Below the pieces are notes generated by a model, which worked only from the letters and a program-made list of their open reading frames with translations, was not told the DNA's origin and made no database searches. This document shows, piece by piece, positions 8,944-17,719 of a stretch of 32,442 nucleotides of DNA (the stretch's first letter is position 1; each line of letters begins with the position of its first letter). The translations under genes and the position numbers were made by a program. Source of the DNA: JAWOJF01 sp046481785 (GTDB taxonomy: Bacteria > Bacteroidota > Ignavibacteria > Ignavibacteriales > Ignavibacteriaceae); the NCBI GenBank assembly GCA_046481785.1, contig JAWOJF010000220.1:1-32442 (forward strand), given 5' to 3'.

Positions 8944-10039
8944 TGGCAATAGATTTAAAAACTTTCAAACTATTTGCAGTCACCTGGTCCATATTATAAT
9001 ACTGATATTCTGCAAGCCTTCCGCAGAAAATTACAGAACTATACTTTTTTGCTTCTGCACGATACCGCATATACAAATTCCTGTTCTCTTCTGAAGGTAT
9101 CGGATAAAACTCTTCACCATTAAGCATAGGGTACTCTCTTGAAATTGTAGTTGATGCAGCTTTTTGGCCTGTAAGCTGTTTGTGTTCAATTACCCTTGTA
9201 TAAGGTTCGCTTCCCACATAATTAATCTGAGCCCTTTCCTGGTAGCGTTCCTGTTTATAATTCTCAAATTCGAAACGAATTGATCTGTATGGAAGCTTTC
9301 CGAATTTATAATCAAAAAAATAATCTATTGGTCCTGTATAAATAATTTTTTTAAAAGCTGTATCATCAATTATTTTTTTATAATCAGTATTCAAAAGAAT
9401 TTCGATGTTACGGTTATTAAGCATTTTTTCAAACATTTTGGTGTAACCTTCTTCAGGCATATACTGATATTTATCGGTAAAGTACCTGCAGTCATCATTT
9501 ATTCTTACAGGTATCCTGCCGCAGACAGAGGGGGACAATTCTTTTGGTTCATGGTGCCATTGTTTGATGGTATAATTTTTAAAAAATTTTTCAAACAGAT
9601 CATGCCCTATCTGGTTTACAATTATATCCTCAGAATTCAGGATGGGATATCTTTTTTCTCTTACCCTCTCATAAAAAAGCTGAACCTCACTATCAAGCGT
9701 CAGTTCCAGTTCATAGAGCATATTTATTGTCAGCCTATTAATGGGGATAGGGTAGAAATTGCCCTCCAGGTATGCCAGTACTTTATGTTCATACGGAAAC
9801 CATCCGGTAAACTTAGACAGGTAGTTAAACACAACTTTGCTGTTTGTATGAAATATATGCGGACCGTATTTATGAACTAAAATACCATGCTCATCATATT
9901 CATCATAAGCATTACCTGCAATATGAGATCTTTTTTCCACTACTAAAATTTTTTTATTAAGCTGTGAGGCCAGCCTCTCAGCAAGAATGCTTCCTGCAAA
10001 ACCTGCACCAACTACCATATAATCGTATTGTTTTTTCAC
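8936..10039 (-). CDS. glf: UDP-galactopyranose mutase
   Basis: FAD enzyme that converts UDP-galactopyranose to UDP-galactofuranose for surface glycans. Its 367 residues match the bacterial family length. The FAD dinucleotide site VVGAGFAGSILAERLA lies at about residues 9-24, followed by VEKRSHIAGNAYDE and the very conserved KYGPHIFHT. Later come the substrate region with W and Y residues (TIKQWHHEP, Y..MPEEGYT) and a C-terminal FCGRLAEYQYYNMDQV segment. The start is GTG at 10039; the overlap GTGA joins it to the stop of the flippase gene. Its presence means the exported glycan very probably contains galactofuranose. Confidence 0.96.
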   Translation of the reverse strand: MKKQYDYMVVGAGFAGSILAERLASQLNKKILVVEKRSHIAGNAYDEYDEHGILVHKYGPHIFHTNSKVVFNYLSKFTGWFPYEHKVLAYLEGNFYPIPINRLTINMLYELELTLDSEVQLFYERVREKRYPILNSEDIIVNQIGHDLFEKFFKNYTIKQWHHEPKELSPSVCGRIPVRINDDCRYFTDKYQYMPEEGYTKMFEKMLNNRNIEILLNTDYKKIIDDTAFKKIIYTGPIDYFFDYKFGKLPYRSIRFEFENYKQERYQERAQINYVGSEPYTRVIEHKQLTGQKAASTTISREYPMLNGEEFYPIPSEENRNLYMRYRAEAKKYSSVIFCGRLAEYQYYNMDQVTANSLKVFKSIANG

Positions 10040-11289
10040 CTGTAAATCACACCCGTTTTGTATTTATTCCTTACATAAATCATTGCAGATACCGTAACAA
10101 AAATTTCCGCAACTACCGCCGATATTGAAGTGCCGGTTTCTCTGAATGAAGGAACCAGGGCAAAAGATAAGGCTATACTTATTATTGCAGCAGTTATTAC
10201 TATACCTGTAAAAGCCTGCTTGTCTCCTGTGTTAAGCATAACCACTATTCCATAAATATTACTTAAAAATACAATAAAAGGAAGAAATGATATTATCCGG
10301 AGTACCGGGATAGCCTCTGCATAATTATTCCCTGCAACTAATAAAATTATTGGTTCAGCAAAAACAAAAATCACCATACATAAAATAAAATTCACGGTTC
10401 CGGCTGTTCCAAGAATTTTTTTAACAAACTTCATCCCTTCAGGAATAGAAGAATTAAACATTCTTGCTGCATGAGGGTAAACAGTCTGGGTTATGGTATA
10501 GAATAAATTCTGAACTGCCATTCTTATTTTGTCCGCAGCAGAAAAGAATCCTACAAATTTATCTCCCGCCAGCAGGCCAAGCAGAAAAATATTAGTAACC
10601 GTGTAAAGACTAATTGATAAAGTTGAAATAAAGAGATGAAATCCTTCTTTTAAATAGTACTTTAAAGTAGGTATACTTTGAAATGCCGGAACAATTGAAA
10701 AATTTTTTAAAATAAATGAAAGACTTAAAACTCCTATAACAACAAAAGAAATACTATTAATAAAAATCAATAAATAAATATCTCCCGGGGAATGGATAAA
10801 AATAAAAGTTAAAATAACTACAAGTGCTCTTACCGGGATCGTAATGATAGTAATAAACTGCATCTTTTCAACCCCCTGGAAGAACCAGGCTGGCAAAAAT
10901 GTTTGTCCCAGTATATAAATAAAACTTAGAAAAAAAATTTCTTTATCCGAATAAAACCGGGGGATTGCTAAAACAACAACAACAAATATTATCAGGCTGA
11001 TTAAAAATATAACAAACTTAATAATAATTACTGAGCTGAATATTTCAACCAGTTTCTTTTTATTCTCACGGTTAATTGAAATTTCACGTGGTATTGATAA
11101 GTTAAATCCATAATCAACAAAAACACCGAAATAAGCTGTAAACGCTGCCGCAAAGCTCATTAAACCATATTTGTCAGGCCCTAAAACCCTTAATAAATAT
11201 GGAAGAGTTATTATGGGAAAGATATAATTAGATACCTGGAGTAATGACAGGGAGGAAAAATTCTTAATTAGTGTTTTTTTATCAGCCAC
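10036..11289 (-). CDS. Wzx-type oligosaccharide flippase (MOP superfamily)
   Basis: Polytopic inner-membrane protein of 417 residues. The N-terminus contains NFSSLSLLQVSNYIFPIITLPYLLRVLGPDKYG, the usual opening of polysaccharide-export MOP transporters, followed by roughly 12 hydrophobic segments to the C-terminus. It should flip the undecaprenyl-linked glycan made by the downstream glycosyltransferases. The start is GTG at 11289 without a clear ribosome site. It begins 17 bases after the EnvC-like gene and overlaps glf by four bases. No O-antigen polymerase (Wzy) or ligase is in the window, so polymerisation and attachment are encoded elsewhere or the unit is short. Confidence 0.9.
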   Translation of the reverse strand: MADKKTLIKNFSSLSLLQVSNYIFPIITLPYLLRVLGPDKYGLMSFAAAFTAYFGVFVDYGFNLSIPREISINRENKKKLVEIFSSVIIIKFVIFLISLIIFVVVVLAIPRFYSDKEIFFLSFIYILGQTFLPAWFFQGVEKMQFITIITIPVRALVVILTFIFIHSPGDIYLLIFINSISFVVIGVLSLSFILKNFSIVPAFQSIPTLKYYLKEGFHLFISTLSISLYTVTNIFLLGLLAGDKFVGFFSAADKIRMAVQNLFYTITQTVYPHAARMFNSSIPEGMKFVKKILGTAGTVNFILCMVIFVFAEPIILLVAGNNYAEAIPVLRIISFLPFIVFLSNIYGIVVMLNTGDKQAFTGIVITAAIISIALSFALVPSFRETGTSISAVVAEIFVTVSAMIYVRNKYKTGVIYR

Positions 11290-11306
11290 AAAATTGGGTA
11301 TTTAGA

Positions 11307-12587
11307 TTATTTTTTTGCTAACCAGGTTTCAGGATTCTGGTTACTGCGCGAATTCCAGATTTCAAAATGGAGAATATTCCCTTCCAGACTTTCACCAACT
11401 TTAGCTATAAGGCTGCCCATCTTAACCCTGTCGCCTTCTTTTACAAATATTTCTGCCAGATGACTGTATACTGTACGGAAATCATCCTTATGAGTAATTA
11501 TTATAATACTGCCATATCCCGGGATCCAGTCAATTGCCGAAATTATTCCTTCAGCTACAGCCTTTACATTTAAATCCGAAGAAGCAGCAATATCAACTCC
11601 GTAATTAAGAGTAACAGTATTCAGTTTTACATTCCTGTTTTCACCAAACTTCCTTATGATTTTTCCGCCCAATATAGGCCAGTTTAACCTTCCTTTTAAC
11701 GCAGAAAATGATGAAAATCCTGATGTAGATAAATCCAGGTTATAATCACTTGCCGGAACTGATTTTTTTTCAACCCTTTTTTCAATGGAACTGCTCTCAG
11801 AGTTTTTTAGTCTTTCTCTATCGAGTTTTGCCAGCCGTTCCTCTTCTTCTTTTCTTCTTCTTTCTGCATCCTCAATTAATTTAGTTATAAGGTTCCTGAT
11901 TTTTGTTTCTGCATTTTTTTTACTATCAAGTTCCTTTTTTAATGATGCTTTATCATTCTTTATTTTATTAAGTATTACTTTTCTTTCATCCAGTTTTACT
12001 TTAAGTACCTTTTCTTCGTTTTCTTTCTGATCTGCGAAAATTTCTTTTTCTTTCTTTTCCTGTTCCAGCCGGGCTTTTGCTGCAAGAAGCTGTTCTTTAT
12101 TAAGCTTAAGTTGTTTTAAATCCTTTTCCCTGCTTGCCGAAAACCTCTGCAGGTATTTATACCGTAATAAAGCCTGCCTGAATGAACCGGAATTAAAAAT
12201 ACCTGCCAGCTCACTCGCTTTTCCGTTTTTATAAATAGCTACAACATACCTGGCATAATTATCTTTTAACGCTTCAATTTCTTTTTCCAGGGAAGCAATT
12301 TCACTCTCACTCTTATTTATTTCTGCCTGCTTCAGTTTTTCTTCAGCATGCAGTTCATTTATTATTTTGTTCAGTAAATAGTTTTGCCTGCTGTAATTTT
12401 CAAGAACCGCATATGATTCTTTTTCCTTCTTAGTTTTGGTTTTAATCTCAGCCTCCAGCCCGCTGATTTCCTTTTTAAGATCGGAAAGCTCATTCTGCTT
12501 TAGTTTAATTTGTTCCCCTTCCTGGGGAATCAAATCAGGTGAACAGAGGATCAGCAATATATATATATATGCAGAGATCTTTACCAT
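11307..12587 (-). CDS. EnvC-like coiled-coil protein with degenerate LytM (M23) domain
   Basis: 426 residues. A signal sequence (to about residue 22) is followed by a long, charged coiled coil (about 25-260) rich in Lys, Glu and Leu, and then a LytM/M23 domain (about 310-426). The domain aligns well with the EnvC type: LNYGVDIAAS, VKAVAEGIISAIDWIPGYGSIIIITH, VYSHLAEIFVKEGDRVKMG, LHFEIWN.....P..WL. Two zinc ligands look lost: the His before GVDIA is Asn/Tyr, and the first His of the HxH motif is Ile (NILHFE). That pattern is known from EnvC/NlpD, which activate amidases rather than cutting peptidoglycan. The likely role is a periplasmic amidase activator during division or envelope remodelling. 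It overlaps the DUF4292 gene by 7 bases. Confidence 0.88.
   Translation of the reverse strand: MVKISAYIYILLILCSPDLIPQEGEQIKLKQNELSDLKKEISGLEAEIKTKTKKEKESYAVLENYSRQNYLLNKIINELHAEEKLKQAEINKSESEIASLEKEIEALKDNYARYVVAIYKNGKASELAGIFNSGSFRQALLRYKYLQRFSASREKDLKQLKLNKEQLLAAKARLEQEKKEKEIFADQKENEEKVLKVKLDERKVILNKIKNDKASLKKELDSKKNAETKIRNLITKLIEDAERRRKEEEERLAKLDRERLKNSESSSIEKRVEKKSVPASDYNLDLSTSGFSSFSALKGRLNWPILGGKIIRKFGENRNVKLNTVTLNYGVDIAASSDLNVKAVAEGIISAIDWIPGYGSIIIITHKDDFRTVYSHLAEIFVKEGDRVKMGSLIAKVGESLEGNILHFEIWNSRSNQNPETWLAKK
12557..12570. repeat. (AT)7 dinucleotide tract in signal-peptide codons of the EnvC-like gene
   Basis: Seven uninterrupted AT units lie within codons 6-11 of the EnvC-like gene, encoding alternating Tyr and Ile in the signal peptide. 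Gain or loss of one unit would shift the frame. Confidence 0.9.
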
Positions 12588-13363
12588 TTTATAACTGCTG
12601 CATCTTCCGGAATTTCGAAATCAATATAGATATCTCTCTTGTTTGCATCCATTTTCCTGTAATCAATTACAACCATTTGGTTATCTCTTTTATTTTTAAC
12701 CTGGATATGATAAGGAACAGCAACGCCTTCAAGCAGTGAAAATTTTGAATATTTTCCTTCAAGAACATCCCCTGCATTATCGCTAAGCATAAAGTCGGTT
12801 ATCCCAAGCTCACGAACATCAACTTTGTATTTTGTTTGTACATTTGTCACCGAATCAATATACGTAAGAATATAATGATCATAAACTACCTCGTAGGTGG
12901 TTGGAGTAGTATAAAGTTTTTCCGTTAAATTAACAGAGCCGACAAAGGCATCAAGGAGATCATTAAAAGCAAGATTTATTTTAAATATTTCTCTAAGAAC
13001 TTCATCGCTCGACTCCCCTTCATAAACAGTATTCTGCAGGGCATCGTAAAAAGAAAAGTTTTCTTTTGTAACAACGGCTTTAGCCAGCTCAATTCCAAAG
13101 GGGCCCATAATTACCAGGTAAATTGAATCCGGTTTTGAAACAACAATCCGGAAAGAAGCGCTGTTATTCAACTGGTTTGATTTTATGGAAATGGTCCCGT
13201 TCCCCTCAAAAGTTCTGATTCTCCTGCGGTTAGCTTCAAGTTTATTAATTAATCTTTCCGATGGAAGAATTTCCACATCATCAGTGGGTTTTGAGGGTAC
13301 ACAGCCGTAATAGAGAAGTGCAAAGTTGGATAAAGTTAAGACAATAATAAGAATTTTTTTCAA
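12581..13363 (-). CDS. DUF4292 outer-membrane lipoprotein (LolA/LolB-like fold)
   Basis: 260-residue lipoprotein with lipobox LLYYGC, so lipidated Cys is residue 21. The body (RLINKLEANRRRIRTFEGNGTISI, then repeated beta strands and a DVRELGITDF segment) matches DUF4292, a Bacteroidota family predicted to share the LolA/LolB beta fold that holds lipids or lipoproteins. The start is TTG at 13363, forming a four-base TTGA overlap with the TPR gene stop. A purine-rich GGGTGAAAT lies just before it. The TPR lipoprotein / DUF4292 / EnvC order is, to my knowledge, recurrent in Bacteroidota, so the three probably act together at the outer membrane. The exact function is not established. Confidence 0.85.
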   Translation of the reverse strand: MKKILIIVLTLSNFALLYYGCVPSKPTDDVEILPSERLINKLEANRRRIRTFEGNGTISIKSNQLNNSASFRIVVSKPDSIYLVIMGPFGIELAKAVVTKENFSFYDALQNTVYEGESSDEVLREIFKINLAFNDLLDAFVGSVNLTEKLYTTPTTYEVVYDHYILTYIDSVTNVQTKYKVDVRELGITDFMLSDNAGDVLEGKYSKFSLLEGVAVPYHIQVKNKRDNQMVVIDYRKMDANKRDIYIDFEIPEDAAVIKW

Positions 13364-15171
13364 ATTTCACCCTTTTCAATTTTTAATTTTAATTTTTCAT
13401 TTGTTGGATCAAGATCAAAAGATTTTTCCCAAAGCTGCAGGGCACTCTCTTTTTCTCCGAGTTTAAAAACAATATCCCCAAGGTGTTCAAGCATCACCGC
13501 ACTTTCACCCCCTGCTTCTATAGCTTTTTCTATATAAAGCTTAGCCATATCATAATTTCCCAGCTTAAAGTAAACCCACCCCATAGTATCAAGATAAGAT
13601 GAATTTAAAGAATCTGCCTTAACGGCAATTTGCACCATCTTAAGCGCTCTTTCAAGCTGAATATTTCTTTCAGAAAGTGAGTATGCATAATTATTATTAA
13701 CAAGTGCATTTACTGAATCAATTTTAAGTGCACTTTCATAAATACTGTCGCACTCAGCCCACATTTCCATTGAATCATATATTAACCCAAGTGTACCTAA
13801 AAGGTTAACATTATCAGGGTCAACCGACAAAGCCCTTTTCATATATACTATCGCTTCATCGTTCTCCTTTAGCCGGTTTAAAGTGAACCCATATGCAGAT
13901 AAAGCAGTAACATCATTTGGATTTAGTTCCGCTGCTTTTTTAAGGTACTGCCGGGCATCGGAATGGTTATCATCCTGCGAAAGTGACAAGCCTAAAATAA
14001 GGTTAACAGCAAAATTATCCGGGAAAGATTCAACAGCTTCACCCATTACCTTTGCAGCCTCATCATATTTCTGATTATCAAAATAAAGCCCGCCAAGGCG
14101 TATCCATGCCTCGGAATTCCATCTTGCAAGATCAGTTACAAATTTAAAATTTTTAATTGCAGCTGAATCATTTCTTTCATTCACTGCAATTGCACCAAGA
14201 TACATTTTAATCTGCCAGTCCAGCGTATCTTTATCCATCTTTTCAAAGAATGATTTTGTTATAGGCAGCAGAGTACTGTCTCGTAAAGACTGGTTAAAAT
14301 AAGCGCCGCCAATCCTTACTTTTACTTCAAGAGGAATATCCGGCTGTTCAAGGATGTACCCGTATTCTTTTGATGCTTCGGCCCACTTCCCCTGTTCAAG
14401 ATATATCTGGGCTTTTCTCTCCCTTGCTTCCATGTCATCAGGTGTCAGTTCAATAATATCATCTATAATAATAATTGCATCATCATACATTTTTGTTCTT
14501 ACATAAAAATCAATCAATACTTTTTGAAGTGAGATATTTGCAGGATCAAGCGAAAGAAGTTCCTTAATATTATCTGCAGCCTTATCATTGTTACCAAGTT
14601 TTTCATTAAGCTCAGCCAGCCTTGTTAACACGCTCCATTCGGGCCCTATTATCTTCAGTATTTTTTCATAAATAGTAATTGCCTGTACAGGCCTCGGCTC
14701 TTCATACATCCGGGCAAGCTGGTAATAAGCAGGCATCCTGGTTGAGTCAATTAATAATATCTTTTCAAGTACTATTGCCGCCGAATCATTCTGATGAGCA
14801 GCCGAATATATATCGGCAAGCAGATCGTAGTAATCTGCATTTGATGAATCAAGTTCTATAGCTTTTCGGGAATTTTGTAATGCAAGGGAGAGTTTATTTA
14901 AATTAAAGTAATTTTTTGCCAGTGCATAATAAATACCGCTGCTGGGATCAAACTGAATTGCATCCTGGTATTCAAGTATTGCTGAGGCAAAATCACCTTT
15001 TGCTTCTGCTGTGGCCCCATTAATAAAATGTTCCAGTGCAAGTTCCCTGGGGTCTGCATCCTCATTAAAAACTAACTGAGTACTTTCCCTGTCAGGAATT
15101 AAAACGTCCCTTTGTGAGGAGCAGGCAGACAGCAATAAAAGTAAGGCAAGCGCCGGTAAAATTCTAAACAT
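13360..15171 (-). CDS. TPR-repeat lipoprotein
   Basis: 603 residues with lipobox LLSAC (lipidated Cys17). From about residue 45 to the end it consists of tandem TPR units, each with the usual W/L/G/Y/A/F/A/P spacing, for example AILEYQDAIQFDPSSG and YMKRALSVDPDNVN. I estimate 13 or more repeats. Such TPR superhelices are protein-docking scaffolds; this one would face the periplasm from a membrane. It starts at ATG 15171 and is first in the nine-gene minus-strand operon, so it sets the expression of the flippase and glycosyltransferase genes unless internal promoters exist. The partner is unknown, but the two genes that follow suggest outer-membrane or peptidoglycan work. Confidence 0.88.
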   Translation of the reverse strand: MFRILPALALLLLLSACSSQRDVLIPDRESTQLVFNEDADPRELALEHFINGATAEAKGDFASAILEYQDAIQFDPSSGIYYALAKNYFNLNKLSLALQNSRKAIELDSSNADYYDLLADIYSAAHQNDSAAIVLEKILLIDSTRMPAYYQLARMYEEPRPVQAITIYEKILKIIGPEWSVLTRLAELNEKLGNNDKAADNIKELLSLDPANISLQKVLIDFYVRTKMYDDAIIIIDDIIELTPDDMEARERKAQIYLEQGKWAEASKEYGYILEQPDIPLEVKVRIGGAYFNQSLRDSTLLPITKSFFEKMDKDTLDWQIKMYLGAIAVNERNDSAAIKNFKFVTDLARWNSEAWIRLGGLYFDNQKYDEAAKVMGEAVESFPDNFAVNLILGLSLSQDDNHSDARQYLKKAAELNPNDVTALSAYGFTLNRLKENDEAIVYMKRALSVDPDNVNLLGTLGLIYDSMEMWAECDSIYESALKIDSVNALVNNNYAYSLSERNIQLERALKMVQIAVKADSLNSSYLDTMGWVYFKLGNYDMAKLYIEKAIEAGGESAVMLEHLGDIVFKLGEKESALQLWEKSFDLDPTNEKLKLKIEKGEI

Positions 15172-15187
15172 AATCTCTTTTATTTGT

Positions 15188-15195
15188 CAAATATA
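15188..15195 (-). promoter_or_regulatory. Possible -7 promoter box for the glycan/envelope operon
   Basis: Read on the minus strand this is TATATTTG, a perfect TAnnTTTG box. It ends 16 bases before the TPR-gene ATG, giving a very short leader. No convincing -33 TTTG lies about 19 bases upstream. Confidence 0.4.
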
Positions 15196-15328
15196 AGACA
15201 ATTAATATACACTTTTTGTTTAACAGGTTAATTTTAAAACAATCCTGTTCACAGGTAATTTAAATAAAACCAGGTTTTGAATCCGGTTTTATGAGCAACT
15301 ACAAAACAAGATTAAAAAAGCCCGATTC

Positions 15329-15359
15329 TTGCGTACAAATATAGTAAAGTCTATCTTTG
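15329..15359 (+). promoter_or_regulatory. Bacteroidota-type promoter for the ATP-grasp gene
   Basis: TTG at 15329-15331 and TATCTTTG at 15352-15359 are separated by 20 bases, close to the TTTG-N19-TAnnTTTG pattern. Transcription would start near 15366, about 33 bases before the ATG. Confidence 0.5.
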
Positions 15360-15398
15360 TAAAAAGAATCAAAAATATGGTATAGGTATAAACTTTTG

Positions 15399-16316
15399 AT
15401 GGAAGTATTTGATCTTGGCTTTGCTGTTGTATGGGAATATGATGATGATTTTACTTTTTTAATAGAAAATTCACTTCAAAAAGCGGGGATATCAACATTT
15501 ATCATCGGTTACCATAATATACATGAAGTAACTGAACGGATAGTAAACAGAAAGCTTGCCTTTAATTTTTATATTGACCGCGCATGGGACGTGGATGAGA
15601 AATTTGAAGAACTGGGCAAAATCATTCAGCGCAGGAAAACTGTAATTTTTAATCCCTATAAAAAAGTACTGCATGCAATTGATAAGGCAAGTATGCATCT
15701 TGAGTTTCTTACAGCCGGTGTTGATGTTCCCTATTCTATTATTATACCGCCCCGTGCAGAAACCGAAAACATATACTTATCGGTAGATGATCTGGCAACT
15801 TTAGGCAGGCCCTTTATAATAAAACCATGTAATACAACCGGGGGCGGAATAGGCGTAGTAACCGGGGCAGAAACTCTTTCAGAGGTTATTCACGAAAGAG
15901 CTACAAATTTAGGCGATAAATATATATTGCAGGAAAAAATTATTCCTGCTCATATTAGTGGGAAAAGAGCATGGTTTCGTTCTTTCTGGGCTTTTGGTAA
16001 AGCTATACCGGTATGGTGGGATGATCAGACACACCTTTATGAGGTGCTTACACAGGAAGAAATTGTTAAATACAAGCTTAAAAAGCTTACCAAACTCACC
16101 AAAACTATTGCACAGATTACAGATCTTGATTTTTTTTCTACCGAACTTGTGGTAACACCCGATAGAAAGTTTGTAACCATTGATTATGTAAATGACCAAT
16201 GTGATATGAGATTAAAATCAAAACATCCGGATGGTGTACCGGATGAAGTTGCAAAACAGATTATTAATAATCTTGCCAGAACTATTTTACGAAAAAAAAG
16301 AGAAGCAGGGATATAG
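15399..16316 (+). CDS. ATP-grasp superfamily enzyme, substrate unknown
   Basis: 305 residues from ATG 15399 (a TTG immediately before it adds one residue). The middle and C-terminal parts show an ATP-grasp fold: RPFIIKPCNTTGGGIGVV is the nucleotide-binding Lys and glycine loop, YILQEKIIPA is the adenine-contact region, and the C-terminal metal/ATP site is FSTELVVTPDRKFVTIDYVNDQCDMR, with acidic and Asn ligands. ATP-grasp enzymes activate a carboxylate as acyl phosphate and join it to an amine or thiol. The N-terminal 100 residues do not identify the substrate. It has its own promoter and no obvious pathway partner nearby, so a specific function is not assigned. Confidence 0.8.
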   Translation: MEVFDLGFAVVWEYDDDFTFLIENSLQKAGISTFIIGYHNIHEVTERIVNRKLAFNFYIDRAWDVDEKFEELGKIIQRRKTVIFNPYKKVLHAIDKASMHLEFLTAGVDVPYSIIIPPRAETENIYLSVDDLATLGRPFIIKPCNTTGGGIGVVTGAETLSEVIHERATNLGDKYILQEKIIPAHISGKRAWFRSFWAFGKAIPVWWDDQTHLYEVLTQEEIVKYKLKKLTKLTKTIAQITDLDFFSTELVVTPDRKFVTIDYVNDQCDMRLKSKHPDGVPDEVAKQIINNLARTILRKKREAGI

Positions 16317-16392
16317 GTTTACTAATTACAATTTTTATTTTGATCAAAAATTTTCCGGCTGCCTGCCCAATTAGACCCGGATATTCTATTGC

Positions 16393-16782
16393 ATGAGGAG
16401 AATTAATATTTACATAATAGTAACAATATTGCTGGCTATAATTGCACTGCTTGCTTATCAGTATATATTTACTATATATGAAGTTACATTTTCAGTTGAG
16501 CCAAAGGAATTATTTACTGATAATCAATCAACTGTTACAATTGCAGTTGTCCCCTTAAATGCATTCGGCTGGGAGGCTCCTTTCAGAAGTTCATCTGCAG
16601 AGTTTAAAATAACTGAGGGGAAAAATCTTATTGAGGTTATATCTGTTAATAATGAAAACGGCGTGCTGATTATTAAAGCTAAAAGTTTACCCGGTAAAGT
16701 AGTAATTTTAATAAAATCTAAAAATGCCCTGCTCCCTTCGCCGGTGGAGATACCGGTACATCCGAACATTGCCGGAAAATAA
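16393..16782 (+). CDS. Small membrane-anchored protein with Ig-like beta domain
   Basis: 129 residues. One hydrophobic segment (about residues 5-27) anchors the protein in the inner membrane or acts as an uncleaved signal. The remaining ~95 residues are beta-rich (VTFSVEPKELFTDNQSTVTIAVVP ... GVLIIKAKSLPGKVVILIKS) and resemble bacterial Ig-like (Big_2-type) modules. There is no catalytic motif. It lies 76 bases after the ATP-grasp gene and 158 bases before an outer-membrane barrel. The function is unknown. Confidence 0.68.
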   Translation: MRRINIYIIVTILLAIIALLAYQYIFTIYEVTFSVEPKELFTDNQSTVTIAVVPLNAFGWEAPFRSSSAEFKITEGKNLIEVISVNNENGVLIIKAKSLPGKVVILIKSKNALLPSPVEIPVHPNIAGK

Positions 16783-16940
16783 CAGCAATACTTGTGTATT
16801 AAAAGAAACAACCAGGTAAAACGCAGTATTAGGCTCAAGAGTAATATTTCCTCCTCAAAAAAATAATTCCAAAAAAAATCTCTTTCTTTAATTATTTATT
16901 TTTATTTTTCTTAGGAAGAAATTATAAAAGTTGAGGAAAT

Positions 16941-17714
16941 ATGAAGCAGGTAATTTTCTTTTGTTGTATTGTTTTAGCATTATCCATTTCAACTTTTGCT
17001 CAAGGGACAGCCGGCGAAGCAGCCAAATATGAATACCGCACTTTAATTGATATGCCCACAGCCGGAATTCTTGAAAAAGGGTTCGTTGGAACTACAACAG
17101 ATATTCTTCCGGGGGGTGTTGTTATTGCCAAACTTGAGGTCGGAGTTTTTGATAATATCAGCTTCGGTATTTCATATGGCGGATCAAATATTATCGGTGC
17201 GGGTTCACCAAACTGGTATAAACTTCCCGGAGTTAACCTGCGTTTCAGGCTTTTTGATGAATCGGTAACTATGCCCGCCATTTCTATGGGTTTTGATTCC
17301 CAGGGAAAAGGCGAATATTTCGATTCAACAAGCAGGTATGCCATTAAATCACCCGGTTTTTATGGTGCAATAAGCAAAAATTTTCAATTCCTCGGTTATT
17401 TAAGCCTGCATGGCAGTGTAAATTATAGCCTGGAAGCTGAAGATGGCGATAATTTTGTTAATTTAAATTTTGGATTTGAAAAAACCATCGGCAATAAAGT
17501 ATCTGTTATTGGCGAATATGACTTTGCTCTTAATGATAATACTACCAATATTTACGGTAACGGCAATGGATACCTGAACCTGGGATTAAGATGGGTAATG
17601 GGTGACGGATTTACTTTAGGATTTGATTTACGTGATCTGCTTGACAATAAAAAATGGAATCCAAGCACTGCCGATAGAGCTATTAAAATCGAATATATTA
17701 AAAGTATCTTCTAA
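16941..17714 (+). CDS. Outer-membrane beta-barrel protein, uncharacterised
   Basis: 257 residues with a signal peptide ending ISTFAQ (about residue 20) and alternating hydrophobic strands throughout, for example FVGTTTDILPGGVVIAKLEVGVF, NISFGISYGG and YLNLGLRWVMG. It ends in Phe, the usual C-terminal residue for BAM-inserted barrels. The length would fit a 10-12 strand barrel. A GAGG ribosome site precedes the ATG by a few bases. An 11-base-arm inverted repeat follows the stop. I do not recognise a named family; a pore or assembly-related barrel is possible. Confidence 0.75.
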   Translation: MKQVIFFCCIVLALSISTFAQGTAGEAAKYEYRTLIDMPTAGILEKGFVGTTTDILPGGVVIAKLEVGVFDNISFGISYGGSNIIGAGSPNWYKLPGVNLRFRLFDESVTMPAISMGFDSQGKGEYFDSTSRYAIKSPGFYGAISKNFQFLGYLSLHGSVNYSLEAEDGDNFVNLNFGFEKTIGNKVSVIGEYDFALNDNTTNIYGNGNGYLNLGLRWVMGDGFTLGFDLRDLLDNKKWNPSTADRAIKIEYIKSIF

Positions 17715-17719
17715 AATTA

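Noticed and set aside
11785..12030. Ser-rich plus-strand open frame
   Set aside because: It is the antisense shadow of the Lys/Glu-rich coiled coil of the EnvC-like protein.
16338..16349. Palindrome TTTTGATCAAAA after the ATP-grasp gene as a terminator
   Set aside because: The stem is AT-only and short, with no loop or distinct U-run; too weak to call.
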